Below are positions 44,263 through 52,478 of a stretch of 64,000 nt of DNA, piece by piece; positions within the stretch are counted from its first letter, which is position 1; every line of letters begins with the position of its first letter. Origin of the DNA: an uncultured Bacilli bacterium (GTDB lineage: Bacteria; Bacillota_I; Bacilli_A; RF39; UBA660); the NCBI GenBank assembly GCA_934162665.1, contig CAKPJN010000002.1, positions 1-64,000 of the forward strand, in the 5' to 3' direction. Both the position numbers and the translations under genes were made by a program. The notes beneath the pieces are model-generated. The model had not been told where the DNA came from and did not search any database. It saw only the letters and a program-made list of their open reading frames with translations.

Positions 44263-44736
44263 ATGAATAAAGTATTTTTAATCGGAAGGTTAACAAGAGA
44301 TCCAGAATTGCGCTATACAGGAAATAATACAGCCGTAGCAACTTTTTCACTTGCTGTTAATAGAAACTTTTCTAACCAAAATGGAGAAAGAGAAGCAGAT
44401 TTTATAAACATTGTAGTTTGGAGAAAACAAGCTGAAAATGTAAAAAATTACTTAACACAAGGAAGTCAAGTTGCAATAGATGGTCGTATTCAAACAAGAA
44501 GTTATGATGACCAACAAGGTCAAAAAAGATATATAACAGAAGTAATTGCTGATAACGTTGAATTCTTGGGTTCAAAAAATTCATCAAACAATTCTAATAT
44601 GAGTTCAAATACAGAACCAAAACAACCAACCCCATATGATTTTGAAAGTGCACCAAAAGGAACTGATGTAGAAAGTAACCCTTTTGCAGATTTTGGAGCA
44701 AATATTGAAATTAGTGATGACGAATTACCATTCTAA
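44263..44736 (+). CDS. ssb: Single-stranded DNA-binding protein
   Basis: 157 residues. OB fold (MNKVFLIGRLTRDPELRYT, FINIVVWRKQAENV) in the first about 107 residues, a disordered linker, and the acidic DDELPF tip that docks repair and replication partners. Confidence 0.97.
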   Translation: MNKVFLIGRLTRDPELRYTGNNTAVATFSLAVNRNFSNQNGEREADFINIVVWRKQAENVKNYLTQGSQVAIDGRIQTRSYDDQQGQKRYITEVIADNVEFLGSKNSSNNSNMSSNTEPKQPTPYDFESAPKGTDVESNPFADFGANIEISDDELPF

Positions 44737-44751
44737 AAAGGAGGAAAGAAC

Positions 44752-44970
44752 ATGGCAGAATTTTATCGTAAAAAGAAAAAAGTTTGTATGATGTGTGCAA
44801 AAAAAGCAACTATTGATTATAAAGATCCAGAAACACTTAAAAGATATATAAATGAAAAAGGAAAAATCTTACCAAAACGTGTTACAGGAAATTGTGCACG
44901 CCATCAAAGATTTATTGCAACTCAAATTAAAAGAGCTCGTGCAATTGCGCTTTTACCTTATACAAAATAA
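44752..44970 (+). CDS. rpsR: 30S ribosomal protein S18
   Basis: 72 residues. The conserved DPETLKRYINEKGKILPKR and ARHQRFIATQIKRARAIALLPY segments are present. The N-terminal CMMC plus NCARH suggests the zinc-binding form. AAAGGAGG precedes the start; a terminator follows. Confidence 0.97.
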   Translation: MAEFYRKKKKVCMMCAKKATIDYKDPETLKRYINEKGKILPKRVTGNCARHQRFIATQIKRARAIALLPYTK

Positions 44971-44998
44971 TAGGTTTAAAAATGAACCTATTTTTATT
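44970..44998 (+). terminator. Terminator after rpsR
   Basis: 6-bp stem TAGGTT/AACCTA (8-base loop) followed by a T run, at the rpsR stop codon. Confidence 0.8.
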
Positions 44999-45034
44999 TT
45001 TTTAAAAAAACGTCTTAACTAAATATACCTTATA

Positions 45035-45064
45035 TTAGACAAATATTCCAAATTATTATATAAT
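45035..45064 (+). promoter_or_regulatory. Promoter of the DHH phosphodiesterase-rplI-dnaB group
   Basis: TTAGAC (45035-45040), 18-base spacer, TATAAT (45059-45064), 26 bases before the start codon; AGGAGG is the ribosome-binding site. Confidence 0.65.
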
Positions 45065-45090
45065 AAGAATGAACTAGTAGGAGGAAAAAA

Positions 45091-46080
45091 ATGGGGATAA
45101 TTAAAAATAGACGAAAATTTAATCACATAATAAAAAAATCAAAAAATGTTTTTCTAATGGCACATCAAGATCTAGATTTAGACGCATTAGGTAGTTGTAT
45201 TGGATTATATAATATTTTAAGTCGTAAAAAGAAAAAATGTTATATAATAATAGATGATACAACACATGAATTAGGTGTAGAAAAAGTATTAAGAGAATTA
45301 GATGGATGTCTAAAAATTATAAAAGGAGAAGATTTAGAAAAATATCTAAATAAAAACCAAAATAATAATTTGTTATTAGTTTTAGATACCAATAAAAAAG
45401 ATCTAGTTCAAAACAAAGAAGTATTAGACAAAATAAAAAACAAAATAGTAATTGATCATCATGATACCGGAAAAACAACAATTAATGATTGTCTTTTAAT
45501 AAACGATTTAGAGGCATCTAGTACTTGTGAAATAATTACAGAATTAGTTGAATTTTATGATATAGATTTAGAATCTTACTATGCAACTGTATTATTATCA
45601 GGAATAGTTTTAGATACTAATAACTTTACTTTAAAAACTACAGCTAATACATACTATGCAGCTTATTATTTATCATGTTTAGGAGCTAGTGCTAGAAAGG
45701 TTCAATACTTATTAAAGCAAGATGTCGAAGAATATAGAGAAAGACAAAAATTATTAACAGGAATTAAAACAATAAATAATAAAATAGCTTTAACTAAAGG
45801 TTCACAATACACAATATATAGACGAGAAGATTTAGCTAAAATAGCTGATACCTTATTATTCTTTAATAATATAGAAGCATCATTTGTAATAGGAAAAATA
45901 GCTAAAAACACTGTAGGAGTAAGTGTTAGAAGTCTAGGAAATTATGATATTTCAGGTATTTTAGAAAAACTAGGTGGAGGCGGAGATGACTATAATGGTG
46001 CCGCTAAATTCCAAAATAAAACAATTAGTGAAGTAGAACAACTAGTAACAAAAGAAATCAAAAAACAAGAAGGTGAATAA
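45091..46080 (+). CDS. DHH/DHHA1 phosphoesterase, shortened GdpP-like
   Basis: 329 residues. DHH-domain metal motifs are present (MAHQDLDLDALGS, DTNK, IDHHDTG, ASSTCEI) and the C-terminal DHHA1 domain ends near GGGGDDYNGAAKFQN. GdpP, the c-di-AMP phosphodiesterase found just before rplI in Bacilli, is about 650 residues with two membrane helices, a PAS-like and a degenerate GGDEF domain. All of those are missing here and the protein starts directly with the DHH domain. c-di-AMP or pApA hydrolysis is the likely activity; the cytosolic form would lack haem and membrane sensing. Confidence 0.82.
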   Translation: MGIIKNRRKFNHIIKKSKNVFLMAHQDLDLDALGSCIGLYNILSRKKKKCYIIIDDTTHELGVEKVLRELDGCLKIIKGEDLEKYLNKNQNNNLLLVLDTNKKDLVQNKEVLDKIKNKIVIDHHDTGKTTINDCLLINDLEASSTCEIITELVEFYDIDLESYYATVLLSGIVLDTNNFTLKTTANTYYAAYYLSCLGASARKVQYLLKQDVEEYRERQKLLTGIKTINNKIALTKGSQYTIYRREDLAKIADTLLFFNNIEASFVIGKIAKNTVGVSVRSLGNYDISGILEKLGGGGDDYNGAAKFQNKTISEVEQLVTKEIKKQEGE

Positions 46081-46081
46081 T

Positions 46082-46522
46082 ATGGAAGTAATATTCATAA
46101 AAGACTTAAAAGGACAAGGAAAAAAGGGAGAAATAAAGAAAGTTAAAGATGGTTATGGAGAGAACTTCTTAATAAAAAATGGCTATGCAGTTATTAAAAA
46201 TTCTCAAAATATATTAACATTAAAACAAGAACAAAAGAAAAAAAGTCTAGAAGAAGAACAAAAAAGAAAAGAAGCATTAGAATTAAAGAAGACACTAGAT
46301 AACCAAATTATAGAATTTAAAGTAAAAACAGGTGTTGGAGATAAAGTGTTTGGAAGCATTAGTATCAAACAAATAAAAGATGCCCTAGCAAAGAAAAATA
46401 TAAAGATAGAAAAGCAAATGATAGATATAAATAACCAAATATCATCCTTAGGTTTTCATGATGTAAATATTAATTTATATCAAAATGTAACAGCAACCAT
46501 TAAAGTTCATGTTGTAAAATAG
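46082..46522 (+). CDS. rplI: 50S ribosomal protein L9
   Basis: 146 residues. MEVIFIKDLKGQGKKGE, VKDGYGENFLIKNGYAV, the long connecting helix and a C-terminal domain with GDKVFGSISIKQI are typical. ATG 46082 is chosen; an in-frame GTG nine bases upstream is part of the ribosome-binding site AAGGTGAAT. Confidence 0.96.
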   Translation: MEVIFIKDLKGQGKKGEIKKVKDGYGENFLIKNGYAVIKNSQNILTLKQEQKKKSLEEEQKRKEALELKKTLDNQIIEFKVKTGVGDKVFGSISIKQIKDALAKKNIKIEKQMIDINNQISSLGFHDVNINLYQNVTATIKVHVVK

Positions 46523-46535
46523 AGGTGAAATATAT

Positions 46536-47891
46536 ATGACAGCAAGACAATTACCAAATAATATAGAAGCAGAACAATCAGTATTAGGGGCATGTTTCTT
46601 ATCCAAATATGCCCTAGAAAAAGCTTGTGAAGGTTTAACACAAGATTCTTTCTATGATGAAAAAAATGGTAAAATATTTGCCACCATGTCATCTCTAATG
46701 GAAGAAAAAACTCCAATTGACTTAACTACAGTAACTAGTTACCTAAAAAATAAAAACCAACTTACTGAAGTAGGAGGAGTTGAATACTTAACCGAAATTG
46801 TTGACTTTGTACCAACCGCAACTAATATTGATTACTATATAAAAAGTGTAGAAGATGCCGCTATATTAAGAAATTTAATAGAAACTGCAACTTCAATCGC
46901 AAGTGAAGGTTATAAAACAGATGAAACAGTAAATGAAATCTTAGATAATTCAGAAAAAAAGATTCTAAATATAGTAAAAAACAGAAAATCAAGTGAATTT
47001 AGAACAATAAAAGATGTTTTAATAAAGACTCAACAAGATCTAGAAAGACTTGCTGAAAACAAAGGAGAAATAACAGGGCTCGCAACAGGATGGTATGACC
47101 TAGATAAAGTTACAACTGGATTACATGAAAATGAATTTATAATTATTGCTGCAAGACCAGCTATGGGAAAAACAGCCTTTGCTCTTAACCTTGCTACTCA
47201 TGTAGCTATGGAACAAAATAAATCAGTTGCGCTATTTAACCTAGAAATGAGTGCTGAACAGTTAGCGATGAGAATTATCTCATCATTAGGTCAATTAGAA
47301 GGTTTTAAACTAAAAACTGGTAATTTAATGAATAATGATTGGAAAAGAGTAAATGAAGCCATTTCTCAATTATCTGGAACCAATATGGTAATAGATGATA
47401 CTCCAGGTATAACTATAGGTGAAATACGTGCTAAATGCCGAAGACTATCTAGTAGTGAAAAAGGTTTAGCCCTAGTAGTAATCGACTATTTACAATTAAT
47501 ATCAGGTGGAAAAAATTATGGAGCAAATCGTCAACAAGAAGTTTCAGACATATCAAGAAGTCTAAAAACACTTGCGATGGAATTAAATGTTCCAGTTATA
47601 GCTTTATCTCAGTTATCACGTAGTGTAGAGTCTCGTGAAGATAAAAGACCTTTAATGAGTGACTTACGTGAATCAGGATCTATAGAACAAGATGCAGATA
47701 TAGTTGCTTTCCTTTATCGTGATGATTACTATAATAAAGAAGCTAGAACTGAAGATAACACTAGTATAAGTGAATTAATTATAGGAAAACATCGTAACGG
47801 ACCAACTACTACCATAGAATTACTTTTCAAAAAGGATACATCTTCTTTCTTAAATTTAAGAAAAGATAATATAGCAAAAAGAGAGGAATAA
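46536..47891 (+). CDS. dnaB: Replicative DNA helicase DnaB (DnaC of Bacillus)
   Basis: 451 residues. N-terminal helical domain starting LPNNIEAEQSVLGAC, linker, and RecA-like domain with Walker A ARPAMGKTAFALN (about 206-218), Walker B VVIDYLQL, and the DLRESGSIEQDADIV and GKHRNGPT motifs. It unwinds DNA at the fork. Position after rplI is the conserved one. Confidence 0.97.
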   Translation: MTARQLPNNIEAEQSVLGACFLSKYALEKACEGLTQDSFYDEKNGKIFATMSSLMEEKTPIDLTTVTSYLKNKNQLTEVGGVEYLTEIVDFVPTATNIDYYIKSVEDAAILRNLIETATSIASEGYKTDETVNEILDNSEKKILNIVKNRKSSEFRTIKDVLIKTQQDLERLAENKGEITGLATGWYDLDKVTTGLHENEFIIIAARPAMGKTAFALNLATHVAMEQNKSVALFNLEMSAEQLAMRIISSLGQLEGFKLKTGNLMNNDWKRVNEAISQLSGTNMVIDDTPGITIGEIRAKCRRLSSSEKGLALVVIDYLQLISGGKNYGANRQQEVSDISRSLKTLAMELNVPVIALSQLSRSVESREDKRPLMSDLRESGSIEQDADIVAFLYRDDYYNKEARTEDNTSISELIIGKHRNGPTTTIELLFKKDTSSFLNLRKDNIAKREE

Positions 47892-47892
47892 T

Positions 47893-49392
47893 ATGAAACA
47901 AAAGATAGTCAATTTAATTAGTCTAAATATCTTAGTTTTAACAGTAGTCTTAACAGTAGGATTCACTAATAAAAACCTATCACCAAAGACTTTATATAGG
48001 GTATATTTAGAGGGAAAATCACTAGGACTAATTGAATCAAAAAAAGAATTAGAAGAATATATCGATAAAAAACAAAATCAAATCAAAAAGAAATATAAAG
48101 TTTCAAAAGTATATGTTCCAGACGACTTAGATATTGTAAAAGAAATAACATATAATAAACAACCAATAAGTGTTTCAAAAATATATGAAAAAATAAAAGA
48201 TATCTCTCCATTTACTATTGATGGATATACAATTGTAATTAATGGAATTGAAACAAAAGATGCAAATGGTAATAAAGTCAAAGCAAAAAAACAAACTATA
48301 TATGTATTAGAAAGAAAAATATTTGAAGATGCAGTAGATGCAACAGTTAAGTCATTTATAGACAATGATGATTATGAAGCTTATATTAATAACAAACAAA
48401 AGAAAATAACTAATACAGGTACTATAATTGAAAATATTTATATAGAAAATAATATCACAATCAAAAAATCTCATATTCCAGTTGATAAAGTTATTTATAC
48501 AGAAAAAGAACAGTTGAGTAAATACTTACTTTTTGGAACAACAGAAGATCAACAAAAATATACTGTAAAAGATGGAGACACTATACAAGATGTTGCTTTT
48601 GCAAATAAGATATCTAACGAAGAATTTTTAATCGCAAACCCAACATTTACAAGTGCAAATAGCCTACTTTATCCAGGACAAACTGTAACATTAGGTATTT
48701 TAAAACCTCAATTTAATATTGTTGAAGTAGATCATACAGTTTTTTTAGAAGATAAAAATTATGAAACAGAAACAAGATATGATAATACAAAAATGGTAGG
48801 TTACACTGAGACTATCCAAACTGGTGTTAAAGGAATAAATAAAGTTACACAAAAAGTTCAAAAGATAAATGGAGAAACAACAAGTGTAATTCCAGTCGGA
48901 ACACCAGAAGTAATTAAAGAACCAATAAAAGAAATTATAGTAAAAGGTGGAAGACAAAGTTCATATCAAAACTCAGGATATGGAACAGCCGTTGCGACAA
49001 AAGGAGAATGGGGATGGCCTGCATCATGTTCTTCAGTATCTAGTCCTTTTGGTTATCGTTGGGGAGTATTACATGATGGTACTGATATAGCTGGATGTGG
49101 ATATGGATCTAATATCTTTGCCGCTCAATCAGGAACTGTTGTTGTATCATCATCAAAATATGATAATGGACAATATATAGTTATAGATCACCACAACGGA
49201 TATTATTCAATGTATGCTCATTTATGCGTTGGATGTCGCTATGTACAAGCAGGAGATAATGTAGTAAAAGGCCAAGTAATTGGTGGAATGGGACGTACAG
49301 GATATGCAAGTGGAGTTCACTTACACTTCGCTATTTGGAGAGGATACCCTTATAGGGGTGGAGTTGCATTAAATGCAATGAGTTTCTATTAA
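47893..49392 (+). CDS. Secreted/anchored LysM-G5-M23 murein endopeptidase
   Basis: 499 residues. N-terminal signal or anchor helix (about 7-25), a helical region, a LysM-type module (YTVKDGDTIQDVA, about 216-260), a G5-like domain (about 270-340) and a C-terminal M23 LytM domain (about 370-499). Zinc ligands are seen in LHDGTDIAG, MYAHLC and VHLHFAIW. It probably cuts peptidoglycan cross-links. It starts one base after dnaB, where Bacillus has walR-walK-walH-walI. Confidence 0.9.
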   Translation: MKQKIVNLISLNILVLTVVLTVGFTNKNLSPKTLYRVYLEGKSLGLIESKKELEEYIDKKQNQIKKKYKVSKVYVPDDLDIVKEITYNKQPISVSKIYEKIKDISPFTIDGYTIVINGIETKDANGNKVKAKKQTIYVLERKIFEDAVDATVKSFIDNDDYEAYINNKQKKITNTGTIIENIYIENNITIKKSHIPVDKVIYTEKEQLSKYLLFGTTEDQQKYTVKDGDTIQDVAFANKISNEEFLIANPTFTSANSLLYPGQTVTLGILKPQFNIVEVDHTVFLEDKNYETETRYDNTKMVGYTETIQTGVKGINKVTQKVQKINGETTSVIPVGTPEVIKEPIKEIIVKGGRQSSYQNSGYGTAVATKGEWGWPASCSSVSSPFGYRWGVLHDGTDIAGCGYGSNIFAAQSGTVVVSSSKYDNGQYIVIDHHNGYYSMYAHLCVGCRYVQAGDNVVKGQVIGGMGRTGYASGVHLHFAIWRGYPYRGGVALNAMSFY

Positions 49393-49393
49393 A

Positions 49394-50149
49394 ATGAAAG
49401 TAAAAACACTAGCGAGCGGCTCAAAAGGCAACTGTACAATAGTAATCTGTGATGATGAAAAATTTATAATAGATATTGGTATCTCATACTTAAATCTAAA
49501 AACAAGACTTGAAGAAAATAATCTATCAATAACTGATTTCAAATCAATCTTAATAACCCATAGTCATAATGATCATATAAAGGGATTAGCGTCTTTAGTT
49601 AAACACACAAATATTAAAGTATATATTCCACAAAAAATGTATAGTGAATTAGAAAATATTATATCAAAAGATCGTTGTGTCTTTATCAATGATAATTTTC
49701 AATTAAATGATGTAGATATTGAATTAATACATACTTCACATGATACAAATTGCTCAGTTGGTTACATAATAAACTATAATGGAAAAAGTTTAGTTTATGT
49801 AACTGATACAGGATATATAAATAGAAAATTTCTTAATAAAATGAAGAAAAAAGATATGTATATCATAGAAAGTAATCATGATGAGATAATGTTAATGGAT
49901 GGCCCATATCCTAGATTCCTAAAAGAAAGAGTAATTAGTGATAAAGGCCATCTTTCAAATAACACAACTGCTAAATACCTAAAAAGTTTAGTAGGAGAAA
50001 ATACCCATCATATATTACTTGCCCATTTAAGTGAAAAAAACAATACAGAAGAACTAGCTTTACAAACAACAATTTCTGCTTTAGAAAGAACAGATATAGA
50101 AATAGAAATAGCTCATCAAGATAAAGAAAGTAAATTAATAGAGGTATAA
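49394..50149 (+). CDS. yycJ: Metallo-beta-lactamase-fold hydrolase YycJ/WalJ
   Basis: 251 residues. GSKGNCTIV near the N-terminus, the metal motif THSHNDHIKG (about 53-62), HTSHD, VTDTGY and LLAHLSEKNN are typical. In Bacillus it is the last gene of the walRK operon and affects DNA repair and cell-division coordination. Its stop is followed directly by rlmH. Confidence 0.92.
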   Translation: MKVKTLASGSKGNCTIVICDDEKFIIDIGISYLNLKTRLEENNLSITDFKSILITHSHNDHIKGLASLVKHTNIKVYIPQKMYSELENIISKDRCVFINDNFQLNDVDIELIHTSHDTNCSVGYIINYNGKSLVYVTDTGYINRKFLNKMKKKDMYIIESNHDEIMLMDGPYPRFLKERVISDKGHLSNNTTAKYLKSLVGENTHHILLAHLSEKNNTEELALQTTISALERTDIEIEIAHQDKESKLIEV

Positions 50150-50605
50150 ATGATAAGAATAATATGTGTAGGAAAATTAAAAGAAAAATATCTAAAAGAT
50201 GCGATAGAAGAATATAGTAAAAGGTTAAAAAAATATACATCTATAGATATAATAGAACTACAGGATGAGTCACTTTATGATATAGAAAAAATTAAGACAC
50301 TAGAAGGAGAAAAAATTGAAAAGTATATACAGCCTAAAGACTATGTAATTACATTAGAAATAGAAGGTATACAATATACATCAGTAGATTTTTCTAAAAA
50401 ATTAGAAAATATATATCAAGAAAATAGTAATATAGATTTTATAATTGGTGGTAGTTATGGTCTAAGTGATAATATCAAAAAAAGATCTAATTTAAAGCTT
50501 TCTTTCTCAAAAATGACATTTCCTCATCAATTATTTAGAGTTATCCTATTAGAACAAATATATAGAGCATATAAAATAACTAATAATGAAAAATATCATA
50601 AGTAG
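50150..50605 (+). CDS. rlmH: 23S rRNA pseudouridine-1915 N3-methyltransferase RlmH
   Basis: 151 residues. SPOUT methyltransferase with the knot motifs FIIGGSYGLSDNI and FPHQLFRVILLEQIYRAYKI; the C-terminal NNEKYHK matches the conserved xxxxYHK end. It starts immediately after yycJ. Confidence 0.97.
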   Translation: MIRIICVGKLKEKYLKDAIEEYSKRLKKYTSIDIIELQDESLYDIEKIKTLEGEKIEKYIQPKDYVITLEIEGIQYTSVDFSKKLENIYQENSNIDFIIGGSYGLSDNIKKRSNLKLSFSKMTFPHQLFRVILLEQIYRAYKITNNEKYHK

Positions 50606-50614
50606 GAGGTTCAT

Positions 50615-51286
50615 ATGATAGGTAATGATTGGGATAAATTATTAGAAAAAGAATATGAGAAAGATTATTTTAAATCATTGATTGAATTTGTTAAACAAGA
50701 GTATAAAACTAAAACAATTTATCCAAAACAAAATGAAGTATTTAATGCTTTTAGATATACAACTTTTGAAGATTTAAAAGTTGTAATATTGGGACAAGAT
50801 CCTTATCATGGTCCAAATCAAGCAGAAGGATTATCATTCTCTGTTAGTAATGATGTTTTAAAACCTCCGTCATTACAAAACATTTTTAAGGAACTAGAAA
50901 GTGACTTGGGAATACAATTTCCGAAACATAATTCATTAAAACCATGGGCAAAAGAAGGTGTATTGTTACTAAATGCTGTATTAACTGTAGAAGAACACAC
51001 CCCAACTTCACATAAAGATAAAGGCTGGGAGAAATTTACAGATGAGATAATTAGTATAATAAACAAAAAAACTACCCCAGTTGTTTTTATACTATGGGGT
51101 AGTTATGCTAGAAATAAGAAAAAATTAATTACTAATCCAATTCATTATATTATAGAATCCCCACATCCTTCACCATTTTCAGCATATAATGGATTCTTTG
51201 GAAGTAAACCATTTTCAAAAACTAATGAATTTTTGAAACAACACAATATTAAAGAAATTAATTGGCAAATAGAAAGAGAAGACTAA
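50615..51286 (+). CDS. ung: Uracil-DNA glycosylase
   Basis: 223 residues. Active-site motif GQDPYHGPNQAEGLSFS (catalytic Asp in the DPYH), and the Leu-loop HPSPFSAYNGFFGSKPFSKT. It removes uracil from DNA. AGGAGG lies before the start, nine bases after rlmH. The 3' end overlaps the convergent LemA-like gene by four bases. Confidence 0.97.
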   Translation: MIGNDWDKLLEKEYEKDYFKSLIEFVKQEYKTKTIYPKQNEVFNAFRYTTFEDLKVVILGQDPYHGPNQAEGLSFSVSNDVLKPPSLQNIFKELESDLGIQFPKHNSLKPWAKEGVLLLNAVLTVEEHTPTSHKDKGWEKFTDEIISIINKKTTPVVFILWGSYARNKKKLITNPIHYIIESPHPSPFSAYNGFFGSKPFSKTNEFLKQHNIKEINWQIERED

Positions 51287-51306
51287 TCTGAAGTCTTCTC
51301 TTTTAG
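51274..51306. terminator. Bidirectional terminator shared by ung and the LemA-like gene
   Basis: Perfect 11-bp stem AAGAGAAGACT/AGTCTTCTCTT with a 7-base loop. It covers both stop codons of the convergent genes, and T-rich sequence follows on each strand. Confidence 0.8.
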
Positions 51307-51828
51307 TATAGCAAATTTCTCGCTTTTTTCGTTTTTATAAAACTTTTTTTCTTTATATCCAAATAATAATCTAATAATATTTGAAGGAAACTTATTAATT
51401 AATTCATTATAATAAACAACACTATCATTATAAAATTTAATTGCCGCAAGTAATTCTTCTTCATTAGAATTTAACTCATCAAGTATAGCAGCAAGTTTTT
51501 TATTTTTTAAAATTTTTTCATTCTCCTCTAAAGTATTAAATAATTCATTATAAAACTTTCTTAATAAATCAAATAATTCAAAATGTGAGAAATTTTTAAC
51601 TTTAATCCCTTTTACTTCACTTAAAAAATCAGCATTTTTTAAACTTTTATTCATAATAGGAATAGTTTTATTTAATAAATCAATTTTTTTTTGTAATAAC
51701 ATATCAACATTATTTTCAGCTTCATCTATTTTAATAGAATAAAGTTCAAACTTTTCTTTATAAATTACTATAATTAATAAAATACTCGCAACTAAAACTA
51801 TAATTCCTAGAATAATTTCTATTAGCAT
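51283..51828 (-). CDS. LemA-family membrane protein
   Basis: 181 residues. One N-terminal membrane helix (about 3-25), a helical bundle and the LemA C-terminal signature FYNDSVVYYNELINKFPSN followed by LLFGYKEKKFY. Function in the family is unclear. It is one of few minus-strand genes in the right arm. Confidence 0.82.
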   Translation of the reverse strand: MLIEIILGIIVLVASILLIIVIYKEKFELYSIKIDEAENNVDMLLQKKIDLLNKTIPIMNKSLKNADFLSEVKGIKVKNFSHFELFDLLRKFYNELFNTLEENEKILKNKKLAAILDELNSNEEELLAAIKFYNDSVVYYNELINKFPSNIIRLLFGYKEKKFYKNEKSEKFAILKEKTSD

Positions 51829-51888
51829 CTAACCACCTCTATAATAATATAATTATATCAAAATTAATAAAATGATACAATAATATGT

Positions 51889-51894
51889 TATAAT
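51889..51894 (+). promoter_or_regulatory. pduL -10 promoter element
   Basis: TATAAT preceded by TG-T, about 20 bases before the pduL start, in the short gap divergent from the LemA-like gene. GAGGAG is the ribosome-binding site. Confidence 0.5.
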
Positions 51895-51914
51895 AAAAAA
51901 AGAGGAGAGATATT

Positions 51915-52478
51915 ATGAAAGTAACATTAGGTGTCTCTAATAGACATGTTCATTTAAATCAAGAAGACTATGATGTTTTATTTGGTAAAGAAGAAATGAA
52001 ACTAGCTAAAAAATTAGTTCAAACAAATCAATATGCATCAACCCTTTTTGTTGATATCAAAACAGATAAAAATATTATAAACCACGTTAGAGTAATAGGA
52101 CCAATTAGGAATTACACACAAGCCGAAATATCTAAAACAGATGCTTATTATTTAGGAATCACACCCCCAATAAATGATTCTGGCGACTTAACAGACGCTG
52201 CCCTAATTACAATAATAGGTCCAGTAGGTAGTATAACAAAAAAAGTTGCTATAATAGCAACTAGACATATTCATTTATCAAAAAAAGATGTCCACGATAA
52301 AAACTTAGAAGGAGTAAAAGAAGTTACTGTTAAATTTTTAAGCGAAAAACCAACCATATTTTGTGGAGTAAAACTAAAAGTAGAAGAAGAAGGAGTATGG
52401 GAACTACACCTAGATACAGATGATGCCAATGGAGCTTTTTTAAAAACAGGCGATATTGGTATAGTTGAATTTAAGTAG
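51915..52478 (+). CDS. pduL: Phosphate acyltransferase PduL (phosphotransacylase)
   Basis: 187 residues. The duplicated PduL fold shows GVSNRHVHL near the N-terminus and ATRHIHLSKKD (about 116) with zinc-binding His residues, plus the GPIRNYTQAEIS segment. It interconverts acyl-CoA and acyl phosphate. No microcompartment genes or N-terminal encapsulation peptide are present, so it probably serves acetate fermentation with an acetate kinase elsewhere. The 3' end overlaps pbp1A by eight bases. Confidence 0.93.
   Translation: MKVTLGVSNRHVHLNQEDYDVLFGKEEMKLAKKLVQTNQYASTLFVDIKTDKNIINHVRVIGPIRNYTQAEISKTDAYYLGITPPINDSGDLTDAALITIIGPVGSITKKVAIIATRHIHLSKKDVHDKNLEGVKEVTVKFLSEKPTIFCGVKLKVEEEGVWELHLDTDDANGAFLKTGDIGIVEFK

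Noticed and set aside
51915..52478. Microcompartment locus around pduL
   Set aside because: No shell proteins or signature enzymes are nearby and the N-terminal encapsulation peptide is missing.
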